A DNA stretch of 36,159 nucleotides from DATFHX01 sp035247945 (GCA_035247945.1 DATFHX010000009.1:1-36159), one strand, 5' to 3'. Shown: positions 8,341 to 15,952, counted from the first letter of the stretch. The notes: generated by a model not told the origin, from the letters alone. Translations and numbers: made by a program.

Positions 8341-10798
8341 CTACTGTTATTATGCCCCTATTTGCACCAATTTCCAAGACACTACCCTTTTCGTACTCCC
8401 CAGAGAGAATACCATCGGCAATCTTATGCTCGAGCTCATCCTGTATTGCACGGCGTAGTGGCCGGGCACCGTACTGGCGATCATAGCCTTTGTCGATAAG
8501 TAGACGCTTGGCAGAAGGCTTAATAGTAAGATGAATACCCTTTCTGATAAGTCGTCCTTGTAGCTCATCTATTAGACCATCGAAAATCTTTCCAACCTCT
8601 TTTCGGGTAAGGGCTCGGAAGGTAACGATTGCATCTAAACGGTTGATCAACTCAGGTCGCATAATCTTCGATAGTGCCTCTTGGGCTGCCTCCGCATTCT
8701 GCGCATGAAGCTCATCCAATTTTTCTTCGTCCGATTTAGAACTTGCCGCAAATCCAAGTGATGACTCTCGCATCATTTGTTGTGCCCCAAGGTTGCTTGT
8801 AAGAATGATGATTGTATTGGTAAAGTCAACGCTTCTCCCCTTCGCATCGGTAAGCTTACCATCCTCAAGCAATTGAAGGAGAATCTGGAAAACTTCTGGG
8901 TGAGCTTTCTCGATTTCGTCAAACAGAACAACACTATATGGTTGACGACGAATCTTATCCGTAAGCTGGCCACCGTCGTCGTACCCAATGTAACCCGCAG
9001 GAGCGCCGAGGAGTCGGCTTGTATTATGTCGCTCACCAAACTCACTCATATCAATCTTAACGAGCGCATCATCGCTTCCAAACACCTCCCGGGCAAGTAC
9101 CCGTGCCAATTCAGTCTTACCTACACCCGTGGGGCCCATAAACACAAACGAGCCAATTGGACGCTTACTACTAGCGACGCCGCTCCTCGATCGGCGGATC
9201 GCACGCGCAACTTTCTCAATAGCTTCTTGCTGCCCAATAACAAACTTACCAATGTGTTTCTCGAGATTGCGAAGAAGCTTTGCTTCAGATTTCCGAACAC
9301 GTTTAACGGGGATACCCGTCATTGTCGCAATAGCGTGAGCAATATCGTCATCGGATAAACTGATAGGACTCTTCTTCTCATAATCCTCACGCGTCTCTTC
9401 AAGTTTCGCCGTCAATTGACTAATACGAGTCTTGTAAAGAGCTGCGCGCTCATAATCCTCACCAATAACCGCCTCTTCCATGCGCTCGTTAAGGTTTTTT
9501 AACTGCTTGGTGTAATCACGAAGTTTACTAGGCTTTCGCCCTGCTTTTACACGTACAAGTGCGGCCGCTTCGTCAATAACATCAATTGCCTTATCGGGCA
9601 TAAAACGCTCACTAACATATCGGTCGGCCATATAAACAGCATCTTCAATAAGTTCGTCGCTTACTGTAACGCTATGGTGCTTTTCATAGTAGTTCTTTAA
9701 GCCTTTTAGGATTGCAATCGTGTCGCGGAGGCTCGGCTCCGGAACAATAATTGGCTGGAATCGTCGCTCAAGCGCACTATCTTTCTCAATATGCTTGCGA
9801 TATTCATCAAGTGTTGTTGCGCCAATCATATGAAGCTCACCGCGTGCGAGTGCTGGCTTTAGCATATTGGCAGCGTCAAGCGCACCCTCTGCGGCTCCGG
9901 CTCCAACAAGAAGATGCAGCTCATCGATAAACACAATGACGTTCTTCTGTTCGCGTAGCTCTTCCACAACCTTCTTAAGTCGTTCTTCGAACTCACCTCG
10001 ATATTTTGTACCTGCAATCATTGATGCAAGATCAAGCTGTACTACCCGCTTGTCGATGAGATGGTCTGGCACGTCTTCGCGAACAATTCGTTGAGCAAGA
10101 CCTTCAACAATTGCCGTCTTTCCCACGCCAGGTTCACCAATAAGAACAGGGTTATTCTTCGTACGGCGGCTTAAGATCGTCACCAGTCTTTCCTCTTGCT
10201 CGTCACGCCCAATAACAGGATCAAGTTCACCTCGTCGAGCCTTTGCAGTTAGGTCCGTTCCAAAAGTACCGAGAGCACCCTTATTACCACCACGCCCCTG
10301 GGTCTTCGTCGCTCGAGCCTCCTCGCTGTCGTGATAGTCATTCGCTTGGCGATCAAAGTAATCTTCCAGCTCATTAGTCAGGTCAGTGATATTAATATTC
10401 ATATCACGAAGAAGCACTGTAGCACGTGCATTCTTCTGGGTTAGGATGCTATAAAGAATATGTTCAGTGCCTAGGTGCTCTTGATGAAATTCCTGTGCAA
10501 TTTCCCAGCTCATTTTCAATGTAAGTTTTGCTGTTTCCGATAGACCTTTTGCCCCCGTGCTGACAACTAATGTTCTTGGAGTTAGGTTAAGTGCAAGCTC
10601 TGCTCTATCAAGCGTCACTCCGACATCGGCAAGTACTTTTGCACCCACAGACGAACCCTGAGCAAGAACACCAAGTAGTAGATGTTCGGTTCCAATATAT
10701 GCACTTCCATACCCCCGTGCGATAGAATCGGCGTGCTGCAAACTGATCCGAGCGTTATCGGTCAAGTGCGAAACAAATTCAGCGAAATCATCTGCCAT
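8315..10798 (-). CDS. clpC: ATP-dependent Clp protease ATP-binding subunit ClpC
   Basis: 827 residues, normal for ClpC. It is a hexameric unfoldase that feeds proteins to ClpP. It has the double Clp-N repeat (about 1-145), a first AAA module with Walker A GEPGVGKTA (221-229) and IDELH (291-295), a UVR/middle coiled coil (about 432-470) that separates ClpC from ClpA, and a second AAA module with Walker A GPTGVGKTE (555-563). The start is ATG at 10796-10798; GGAGG lies upstream at a long spacing of about 15 bases. A CIRCE operator overlaps its promoter, predicting HrcA control. No ctsR, mcsA or mcsB genes accompany it, unlike in Firmicutes. Confidence 0.97.
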   Translation of the reverse strand: MADDFAEFVSHLTDNARISLQHADSIARGYGSAYIGTEHLLLGVLAQGSSVGAKVLADVGVTLDRAELALNLTPRTLVVSTGAKGLSETAKLTLKMSWEIAQEFHQEHLGTEHILYSILTQKNARATVLLRDMNINITDLTNELEDYFDRQANDYHDSEEARATKTQGRGGNKGALGTFGTDLTAKARRGELDPVIGRDEQEERLVTILSRRTKNNPVLIGEPGVGKTAIVEGLAQRIVREDVPDHLIDKRVVQLDLASMIAGTKYRGEFEERLKKVVEELREQKNVIVFIDELHLLVGAGAAEGALDAANMLKPALARGELHMIGATTLDEYRKHIEKDSALERRFQPIIVPEPSLRDTIAILKGLKNYYEKHHSVTVSDELIEDAVYMADRYVSERFMPDKAIDVIDEAAALVRVKAGRKPSKLRDYTKQLKNLNERMEEAVIGEDYERAALYKTRISQLTAKLEETREDYEKKSPISLSDDDIAHAIATMTGIPVKRVRKSEAKLLRNLEKHIGKFVIGQQEAIEKVARAIRRSRSGVASSKRPIGSFVFMGPTGVGKTELARVLAREVFGSDDALVKIDMSEFGERHNTSRLLGAPAGYIGYDDGGQLTDKIRRQPYSVVLFDEIEKAHPEVFQILLQLLEDGKLTDAKGRSVDFTNTIIILTSNLGAQQMMRESSLGFAASSKSDEEKLDELHAQNAEAAQEALSKIMRPELINRLDAIVTFRALTRKEVGKIFDGLIDELQGRLIRKGIHLTIKPSAKRLLIDKGYDRQYGARPLRRAIQDELEHKIADGILSGEYEKGSVLEIGANRGIITVDATNETSS

Positions 10799-10857
10799 AA
10801 TTTTATTATCATTCCTCCGTTTAGCTGATGCAAGTGCTTTACTCGCATGCTATATTT

Positions 10858-10887
10858 AGTATACAAATTAATTAGCACTCGAGTCAA
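10858..10887 (-). promoter_or_regulatory. Sigma-70-type promoter of clpC
   Basis: On the minus strand TTGACT (10882-10887) and TATACT (10858-10863) are separated by 18 bases. Transcription would start near 10851, giving a leader of about 50 bases that contains GGAGG (10814-10818). The -35 box falls within the CIRCE spacer. Confidence 0.8.
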
Positions 10888-10898
10888 TAGAGTGCTAA
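10872..10898. promoter_or_regulatory. CIRCE operator (HrcA binding site) upstream of clpC
   Basis: TTAGCACTC (10872-10880), nine bases, then GAGTGCTAA (10890-10898) is an exact match to the CIRCE consensus. It overlaps the -35 box and spacer of the clpC promoter, where bound HrcA repressor would block RNA polymerase and release it on heat stress. hrcA itself is not in the window. Confidence 0.95.
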
Positions 10899-10929
10899 TA
10901 ATATTCTCATTTACTATTTATCTTAAAAG

Positions 10930-10961
10930 CTAAAGACACCCTAGCAATAGGGTGTCTTTAG
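10930..10961 (-). terminator. Terminator after nusA
   Basis: A perfect 14-bp stem (10930-10943 with 10948-10961) around a GCAA loop, with a short CTTTT run beyond it on the minus strand. It lies 18 bases after the nusA stop and separates nusA from the clpC promoter. Confidence 0.85.
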
Positions 10962-10978
10962 TAAAGAGATATACGTTT

Positions 10979-12115
10979 TTATTCTTCAGTAGACTCTTCG
11001 ACGGCACTTAAAAGACTATCTTCGATATTCTTTCGCGGCTGCTCAGCCGGCTTCGCATCAACACTACCAGCACGACCCTCTGTCTCTATATCGAGTTCAT
11101 AACCTGTAAGTCGAGACGCAAGACGAACGTTCTGCCCGCCACGACCAATGGCAATTGATTGTTGATCTTCAGATACGACAACTTTAGCTCGTTTTGCTTC
11201 CTCATCAACATCAACACGGACAACCTCAGCTGGACTGAGTGCGTTACGAATAAACTGCTCGGCACTTGGGTCGAATGTAATGATATCGATTTTTTCTTGT
11301 TCACCGATTTCATTCATTACCGCTTGAACGCGCGTACCGTGACCTCCAACAAATGTCCCTACAGGATCCACACCCGGAACATTACTAACAACCGCTAGCT
11401 TGGTTCGGCGACCCGCTTCACGAGCGATAGCCTTTATGTCGACCGCGCCAGTCTCCATTTCAGGTACTTCTTGTCGGAATAAATATTCAACAAAGGATTC
11501 GTTACCTCGCGAAAGAATAAGCTGAGGCCCCCTATTGTCACGCTCAATATCTTTGATAAATACTTTGATACGAGCACCGACGCTATAGTACTCACCAGGA
11601 ATCTGTTCGCTTTGTGGGATAATTCCCGTTGCCTTACCTAGCTCTACGCGAATAACACGTGGTTCAACTCGCTGAACAACACCAGTTACAACCGTGCCAA
11701 TTTTATCCTCATACTCTTCGAGTACCACTTCACGCTCAGCTTCGCGGAGGCGTTGTAGAACGACTTGTTTGGCGGTCTGCGCTGCAACACGGCCAAATCC
11801 AGTCACCTCAAATTTCTCCTCGATTGTATCGCCAATTTGAGCATCGGCTTTTACCTTACGAGCATCTTCGAGGCTGATCTCAACAGCATCACTGCCAACT
11901 TCTTCAACTACTTCACGCGCAACGAAAACCTCAGCCGTTCCGTCATTCACGTTTAGTTCTGCACGAACATCCTGATCACGCTCACCATTATCACGGCGCC
12001 AGGCAGCTGCAATTGCCTGCTCGATAACCGAGAGGACGGTTGCCTCAGGCAGATTTTTTTCTTCAGCAATCGTACGCACTGCAAGCGTTAGTTGCTTGAT
12101 ATTGATATCATCCAT
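10979..12115 (-). CDS. nusA: Transcription termination/antitermination factor NusA
   Basis: 378 residues, the compact form without the E. coli C-terminal acidic repeats. NusA binds RNA polymerase and nascent RNA and promotes pausing and hairpin-dependent termination. An N-terminal polymerase-binding domain is followed by an S1 domain (about 135-200) and two KH domains, with GTFVGGHGTRVQAVMNEI in the first and the GRGGQN loop in the second. The start ATG (12113-12115) has AAAGGA 7-8 bases upstream. It is monocistronic here: its own promoter, a leader hairpin and a terminator are all visible. In many bacteria it sits in rimP-nusA-infB, which is not the case here. Confidence 0.96.
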   Translation of the reverse strand: MDDINIKQLTLAVRTIAEEKNLPEATVLSVIEQAIAAAWRRDNGERDQDVRAELNVNDGTAEVFVAREVVEEVGSDAVEISLEDARKVKADAQIGDTIEEKFEVTGFGRVAAQTAKQVVLQRLREAEREVVLEEYEDKIGTVVTGVVQRVEPRVIRVELGKATGIIPQSEQIPGEYYSVGARIKVFIKDIERDNRGPQLILSRGNESFVEYLFRQEVPEMETGAVDIKAIAREAGRRTKLAVVSNVPGVDPVGTFVGGHGTRVQAVMNEIGEQEKIDIITFDPSAEQFIRNALSPAEVVRVDVDEEAKRAKVVVSEDQQSIAIGRGGQNVRLASRLTGYELDIETEGRAGSVDAKPAEQPRKNIEDSLLSAVEESTEE

Positions 12116-12132
12116 TTTTTATCCTTTCTAGT

Positions 12133-12156
12133 AAAAAATCCGACCTGCTGGCCGGA
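12133..12156 (-). terminator. Terminator-like hairpin in the nusA leader (possible attenuator)
   Basis: On the minus strand TCCGGCC (12156-12150) pairs with GGTCGGA (12145-12139) through seven pairs including one G-U, around an AGCA loop, and is followed at once by six T (12138-12133). It lies after the nusA promoter and 17 bases before the start codon, so it would end the transcript before the gene. No gene lies upstream that could use it. Confidence 0.7.
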
Positions 12157-12169
12157 ATGTACTATATAC

Positions 12170-12198
12170 AGTATATATACACTGCACATATTTTACAA
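12170..12198 (-). promoter_or_regulatory. nusA promoter
   Basis: On the minus strand TTGTAA (12193-12198) and TATACT (12170-12175) are 17 bases apart. The start point would be near 12163, directly before the leader hairpin. Confidence 0.65.
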
Positions 12199-12226
12199 GT
12201 TCTAGTTTATAACACTTTATAGAAAA

Positions 12227-12255
12227 TTGACTTTCTATTGTATTTATGGTAATAT
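12227..12255 (+). promoter_or_regulatory. Strong promoter of the orphan membrane module
   Basis: TTGACT (12227-12232), 17 bases, TAATAT (12250-12255), with TGG before the -10 forming an extended element. Transcription would start near 12262, giving a 60-base leader. Confidence 0.8.
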
Positions 12256-12264
12256 TAAGAGAGT

Positions 12265-12280
12265 GCTCATGTCCATGAGC
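12265..12280. repeat. Inverted repeat at the predicted transcript start
   Basis: GCTCATG (12265-12271) and CATGAGC (12274-12280) flank two bases. The position at +4 to +19 of the predicted transcript suggests either an operator or a 5' hairpin. No regulator family is implied by the sequence. Confidence 0.5.
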
Positions 12281-12321
12281 CACCTTGACAGAGTAAGATC
12301 CAAATCATCGGAAGGCTCTAC

Positions 12322-12930
12322 GTGCTTACGCGTATTCGTCAATTCGGAGCAAAGGTACGCCGCGATTTCGCGAGTTACCTGCTGTTCGCATCACTCGTTT
12401 TGTTCGTAGCGACTTGCTTCCTCGTAACCATCGGAAGGCTCCTCTGGAGCCAGGATTGGAGTGGACTCAACCACTGGGTTTCAGCAAACCACGTCGGGAT
12501 CCTGAGCGGAACACTGTATGCGCTGTTGTCATTCCACGTTGGGATGTGCATCTATGCAAAATACAGGCGCAGTCAGCAGGTGAAGTTCTTCAACCTCACC
12601 AACCTGTTCATCATCACCTTCGTCTACGTTGCCTTCGGGCATTTCGTGTGGCCGACCCTGATCGACGCAGCCATGCTGCCGATCCTCGTGACTACATTCA
12701 ACCTGTACTTCGTCCACGGCGTACAAGCGAGTGACTGTGTCGTCTACCTCGCTGGTCTGACACTCGTAGCGGTCGTCATCTATCGACCCGTGCGACATGT
12801 ATGGCGCTACGTAAGTCTTCGACTCTCCCTGTACAGGATGCAGTCCGCGATCAAGACGGGTCAGCGACTCACCATCGAAGACAGCAGACACCTCCTCAAG
12901 GCCTACTACGCCGAAAAGGGGCAGTCATGA
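12322..12930 (+). CDS. Orphan multi-pass membrane protein
   Basis: 202 residues with no family I recognise. Four or five hydrophobic helices are visible (about 18-43, 57-80, 90-112, 117-134 and 139-157), then a basic, amphipathic tail with LSLYRMQSAIKTGQRLTIED. The GTG start at 12322 has GGAAGG 6-7 bases upstream. The gene has its own strong promoter and runs divergently from nusA. Its stop overlaps the ATG of the next small gene (ATGA), so the two form one unit. By eye it is more GC-rich than neighbouring core genes, with more CTG and AGG codons, which hints at separate origin. Confidence 0.8.
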   Translation: MLTRIRQFGAKVRRDFASYLLFASLVLFVATCFLVTIGRLLWSQDWSGLNHWVSANHVGILSGTLYALLSFHVGMCIYAKYRRSQQVKFFNLTNLFIITFVYVAFGHFVWPTLIDAAMLPILVTTFNLYFVHGVQASDCVVYLAGLTLVAVVIYRPVRHVWRYVSLRLSLYRMQSAIKTGQRLTIEDSRHLLKAYYAEKGQS

Positions 12931-13106
12931 TCGCAGTGATGATTCTTCTGGCTGGAGTTGGCATGGGTGCAGTGGCCTGCGCCACATCGCCCAGAAGTCT
13001 CTTGAAGCGTCTCGGTAGCGCCACTCAGAAAGAAGCGTGGGTAATCGACGTCGATCCTTCCACCTACCTCGACGAAGTACAGCGACGAGGAGGCGCACAC
13101 CGCTAA
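12927..13106 (+). CDS. Orphan 59-residue membrane-anchored small protein
   Basis: The ATG at 12927-12929 overlaps the stop of the preceding membrane protein, giving MIAVMILLAGVGMGAVACAT and then a charged segment. Residues 1-19 form one hydrophobic helix; Cys18 sits where a weak lipobox (AVAC) could be, so a lipoprotein is possible but not supported strongly. The rest is soluble, rich in Asp, Glu and Arg. Translational coupling to the multi-pass protein suggests the two products work together. A 13-bp GC hairpin follows five bases after the stop. No family recognised. Confidence 0.7.
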   Translation: MIAVMILLAGVGMGAVACATSPRSLLKRLGSATQKEAWVIDVDPSTYLDEVQRRGGAHR

Positions 13107-13110
13107 CCCA

Positions 13111-13140
13111 ACTGGCGCCGCGGTCTCCCGCGGCGCCAGT
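13111..13140 (+). terminator. GC-rich hairpin after the orphan membrane module
   Basis: Bases 13111-13123 and 13128-13140 pair perfectly over 13 bp around a TCTC loop. There is no T-run directly behind it, so it may stabilise the 3' end, with true termination at the second hairpin 23 bases further on. Confidence 0.75.
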
Positions 13141-13162
13141 ATCGGGTCTTACTCTGCCACTT

Positions 13163-13184
13163 AACCAGTATTTGCTGGTTTTTT
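13163..13184 (+). terminator. Intrinsic terminator
   Basis: AACCAG (13163-13168) and CTGGTT (13175-13180) form a 6-bp stem with a 6-base loop, running into a TTTTTT tract. It closes the orphan module before the FKBP promoter. Confidence 0.75.
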
Positions 13185-13222
13185 ATTTTGCCGCTACACA
13201 CCCTCATGATACAGTTATTATT

Positions 13223-13609
13223 ATGAACGAAGCACCATCTAAACTTGAAGGTACAAAGCTACCAAACTTCCAACCTATTGACAACGTACCAAGTCTACAA
13301 ATCATCGACCTGATTGAGGGGACTGGCAACACGGTTCCAGAGCATGCGACTATTACCGCCCACTATACAGGTGCGCTCGCAAAAGATGGCACTATTTTTC
13401 AAAGCTCCCATGACTTTGGAAAACCACTGACGTTCGGACTAAATCAAGTCATCCAAGGATGGACCGACGGCGTACCTGGGATGAAAGAAGGTGGTGTTCG
13501 TCGCCTCGTCATCCCCTCACAATTAGGCTACGGTTCAATCCGAGCTGCCGCAAACATTCCTCCAAACTCCGATCTTGTTTTTGATATTGAGCTTCAGCGG
13601 ATTGTCTAA
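13223..13609 (+). CDS. FKBP-type peptidyl-prolyl cis-trans isomerase
   Basis: 128 residues forming one FKBP domain, which catalyses prolyl isomerisation during folding. Conserved FKBP elements are AHYTGAL, the Gln-Val-Ile-Gln-Gly-Trp stretch (QVIQGW), PGMKEGG and IPSQLGYG. No signal peptide is present, so it should be cytosolic. ATG at 13223 is chosen because upstream in-frame sequence crosses the promoter: TTGCCG, 16 bases, TACAGT (13210-13215) with a TGA extension. The -10 ends only 7 bases before the ATG and no Shine-Dalgarno is present, predicting a leaderless mRNA. Its TAA overlaps the ATG of the AlkD-like gene (TAATG). Confidence 0.93.
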   Translation: MNEAPSKLEGTKLPNFQPIDNVPSLQIIDLIEGTGNTVPEHATITAHYTGALAKDGTIFQSSHDFGKPLTFGLNQVIQGWTDGVPGMKEGGVRRLVIPSQLGYGSIRAAANIPPNSDLVFDIELQRIV

Positions 13610-14325
13610 TGCTCCGCGAACTTGTCGCAGACTTAGATTACTACGCGAATTCAGAAAAGGCGGCTTTCTTTCCGCGTTTCTTTAAAACAGAAGCCGGGCA
13701 ATACGGAGAAGGTGATAAATTCCTCGGCATTACTGTGCCCGAGTGCCGATCTATAGCCCGAAAATTTAAGCATCTTCCGCGAGATGATATTCAAACACTC
13801 CTTATGAGCCCTTGGCATGAGCAGCGGCTCGTAGCGCTACTCATCCTATTGTTACAGTACAAAAAAGCTTCCGAAATGGAACAACGAAGTATCTATGCCT
13901 TCTATCTGAAGAACACACCCCATATCAATAACTGGGATCTTGTTGATCTCAGCTGCCGCGATATCGTGGGTGCCTATATTTACAATCATCCCGAGGAGAG
14001 TATAACGCTTACAAAACTCGCAACATCAGACCTTCTCTGGGATCGAAGAATTTCAATCATAAGTACTTTTTACTTCTTAATGCAGGGCGATCCAAAGCCA
14101 ACACTTACAATCGCCGAAAAGCTATTACCAGATAAACACGACCTTATCCAAAAAGCGACGGGCTGGATGCTCCGCGAACTAGGAAAACGAATTGACGAGG
14201 TACTACTCATCACTTTTCTGAAGAGGCACTACAGAGATATTCCACGAACAACACTTCGCTACGCAATCGAGCGATTTCCGGCTACTACCCGAAAACAGAT
14301 CTTATCAGGTAAGTTTCCTGAATAA
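13609..14325 (+). CDS. AlkD-like DNA alkylation repair protein
   Basis: 238 residues, the usual AlkD length. AlkD proteins are all-helical HEAT-like glycosylases that remove bulky or charged N3/N7-alkyl purines without base flipping. The signature segment NNWDLVDLS (residues about 106-114) carries the Trp/Asp pair expected at the catalytic cleft, and DRRISIIS and QKATGWMLRELGK match conserved family helices. The ATG shares one base with the FKBP stop, so the two genes are translationally coupled. The promoter of the next orphan gene begins immediately after its TAA. Confidence 0.9.
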   Translation: MLRELVADLDYYANSEKAAFFPRFFKTEAGQYGEGDKFLGITVPECRSIARKFKHLPRDDIQTLLMSPWHEQRLVALLILLLQYKKASEMEQRSIYAFYLKNTPHINNWDLVDLSCRDIVGAYIYNHPEESITLTKLATSDLLWDRRISIISTFYFLMQGDPKPTLTIAEKLLPDKHDLIQKATGWMLRELGKRIDEVLLITFLKRHYRDIPRTTLRYAIERFPATTRKQILSGKFPE

Positions 14326-14354
14326 TTGACAACCTATATCATCAATGAAATAAT
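14326..14354 (+). promoter_or_regulatory. Promoter of the orphan gene at 14389
   Basis: Perfect TTGACA (14326-14331), 17 bases, AATAAT (14349-14354) with TGA before it. It abuts the stop codon of the AlkD-like gene. Confidence 0.75.
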
Positions 14355-14388
14355 AAAGTTCGTCATTCCCCGCAAGAAAGAGGATGTC

Positions 14389-14946
14389 ATGCCTGCACGA
14401 ATTTCAGCTGAAGACATCATCCGAGTACTACGAGAAAGTGAAGCGTTCGTTAAGGCTCCGGAGGATCTAAACCTCAATATCCTTCGCCCTTTCATTCCTC
14501 AGCTCATCGAATGCGTCCACAGAGTTGAACGTGAAAGCGGCACACAAGTCGACTCGCTACAGATCTCTGATGTCGCCATTCAGTTCACCCAGGCACTTCT
14601 CGACGGCAAGTACCTGCAGGACGTAGAGGAGGATTTCAGGCGTCGACATGGGTTCACCGCAGACTTCCTGCAGAAAACAGGGGTGAGGCGGCCAGCACCC
14701 TACACGAACGCACTAAAGCGACTCCAACAAGCACATCATGCAGCCAAAAGGGGCCACGCCAAGTGGCTCAAGGAGGAAGGCCTCACCGAGCAGCAGTACA
14801 TGCTGAATGAGGCTATGAGATTGAACAACAAAGCAAAGCAGCTCTACTCGACCGGCCAACTGACCCTCAGCAGGCTCCTTGCCGTGCAACCGGACGCGCT
14901 CCTACCCGAGCCTCACTATCTGTTCCCGTGGAATGATAGCATCTAG
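14389..14946 (+). CDS. Orphan helical protein, 185 residues
   Basis: No family recognised. The protein appears soluble and almost wholly alpha-helical, with charged amphipathic stretches (RISAEDIIRVLRESEAFV; HAAKRGHAKWLKEEGLTEQQ) and no membrane segment or cysteine cluster. The open frame extends back to a TTG at 14326, but that TTG is the -35 box of the promoter, so the ATG at 14389 with AGAGGA upstream is the better start. A strong hairpin follows. Codon choice (CTG, AGG, GGC) differs by eye from the AlkD-like gene before it. Confidence 0.75.
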   Translation: MPARISAEDIIRVLRESEAFVKAPEDLNLNILRPFIPQLIECVHRVERESGTQVDSLQISDVAIQFTQALLDGKYLQDVEEDFRRRHGFTADFLQKTGVRRPAPYTNALKRLQQAHHAAKRGHAKWLKEEGLTEQQYMLNEAMRLNNKAKQLYSTGQLTLSRLLAVQPDALLPEPHYLFPWNDSI

Positions 14947-14955
14947 TTCACCCGT

Positions 14956-14998
14956 AAAAGAGTCCACTTCGGGCATCTCGCACCGGGTGGACTCTTTT
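14956..14998. terminator. Terminator between convergent genes
   Basis: A 12-bp stem, AAAAGAGTCCAC (14956-14967) with GTGGACTCTTTT (14987-14998), followed by CCTTTT on the plus strand; the AT-rich stem foot also gives a T-run on the minus strand. It serves the orphan gene ending at 14946 and probably the DUF378 gene ending at 15026. Confidence 0.85.
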
Positions 14999-15025
14999 CC
15001 TTTTAAAAACGTAATTCGTCTATCT

Positions 15026-15241
15026 TTACAATTGCTCGTTTGCCGTGCGCGATTTAAGCATCGGCGTTGCAATAGCAAGATATAGTGCCGAAAGGCCAAC
15101 TAGGTCATATAGTATTCGTGTGAGTATCGTACCTGCACCAAAGAGGCCTTCGACAAGATTGTATTCGAAGAATCCTACTAGACCCCAGTTTAGACCACCA
15201 ATGAGCACGAGTACAAGCGCGATTATACCTACTATTTTCAT
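15026..15241 (-). CDS. DUF378 family small membrane protein
   Basis: 71 residues with two hydrophobic helices and the DUF378 (YuzA-like) pattern IGGLNWGLVGFF near the start and a second helix LYDLVGLSALYLAI. Function of the family is unknown. An ATG two codons upstream (15245-15247) directly abuts the GGGGGG Shine-Dalgarno run, too close to be used, so the start is placed at the ATG 15239-15241, six bases from that run. Confidence 0.85.
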   Translation of the reverse strand: MKIVGIIALVLVLIGGLNWGLVGFFEYNLVEGLFGAGTILTRILYDLVGLSALYLAIATPMLKSRTANEQL

Positions 15242-15301
15242 TACCATCCCCCCTTATGTTGTATTTTTAGTATATATCTTGGATTAAGGGAGGCGCAATA
15301 C

Positions 15302-15880
15302 TTATTTTTTTCGACCCAGCTCAACCTTCAATTTGTCAATAAAGCTTCTCGCACGGTACGCATAGATAAGACTCACAACTCCAGCAATAAGGGCGTACAG
15401 CCCCAACACCCAAACAAATGCGACCCCGGCCTGTATTGGGAACTGCCATAATACAATTGCCGCAATAATGCCAATCACCCCACTAAGAATCCAAAGTATA
15501 CGATCACGCCCCTTTACGATATAGGCAGCAAGAAATAAATCGAATATTCCACGTAACAGCAAGAGAATTCCAACAATAGATAGGAAAGTACCTATAGCTA
15601 TATTTGGTCGAATCATTAAATATACAGCGAGAGCTGCAGCAACAACTCCAGCAACAGTACCAAACCACCATGACTGCGTCTTACTTCGTTTTACAAAGCC
15701 ACGTACGATCAGCATAACTCCGATCACAAATAGATATATAGCAGCCAAGATAACGAGCGTGACGAGCGTGACTCCTGGCCAGAACAAGGCAACGAGTCCA
15801 AAGAGCAATGTAACGATCCCCTGCGCAACAAACCATCCCCATAGATTATCTACAAATTGCTCAATTTTTCTTACGACCAT
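15302..15880 (-). CDS. DUF308/HdeD family membrane protein
   Basis: 192 residues with about six hydrophobic helices in three similar pairs, as in HdeD-type proteins (VTLLFGLVALFWPGVTLVTL; the internal repeats IVGILLLLRGIFDLFLA and VWVLGLYALIAGVVSLIYA). Members are linked to acid or stress resistance in enterics, but the role here is unknown. The ATG at 15878-15880 is preceded by AGGAGGTGAT, a full anti-Shine-Dalgarno match, which rules out the in-frame TTG one codon earlier. A TATACT -10 (15905-15910, minus) lies just upstream. It runs divergently from hsp20. Confidence 0.88.
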   Translation of the reverse strand: MVVRKIEQFVDNLWGWFVAQGIVTLLFGLVALFWPGVTLVTLVILAAIYLFVIGVMLIVRGFVKRSKTQSWWFGTVAGVVAAALAVYLMIRPNIAIGTFLSIVGILLLLRGIFDLFLAAYIVKGRDRILWILSGVIGIIAAIVLWQFPIQAGVAFVWVLGLYALIAGVVSLIYAYRARSFIDKLKVELGRKK

Positions 15881-15922
15881 CAATCACCTCCTGTTAATAC
15901 TTTCAGTATACACCCCTCGTTC

Positions 15923-15952
15923 TTGACACGCCAAAGTACCCATGATTACAAT
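15923..15952 (+). promoter_or_regulatory. hsp20 promoter
   Basis: Perfect TTGACA (15923-15928), 18 bases, TACAAT (15947-15952). Start near 15959, leader about 40 bases. No CIRCE is present, so this chaperone is not under the same operator as clpC. Confidence 0.8.

Noticed and set aside
12306..12441. Direct repeat CATCGGAAGGCTC at 12306-12318 and 12429-12441
   Set aside because: A 13-base exact repeat is expected several times by chance in 36 kb. One copy only supplies the ribosome site and the other lies inside coding sequence.
12529..12891. 120-codon antisense frame opposite the orphan membrane protein
   Set aside because: It lies wholly inside the membrane protein gene, has no ribosome site, and its composition is that of a reverse-strand shadow.
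14326..14388. N-terminal extension of the orphan gene at 14389 starting from TTG 14326
   Set aside because: The TTG is the first part of a TTGACA -35 box with a matching -10; the ATG at 14389 has a ribosome site.
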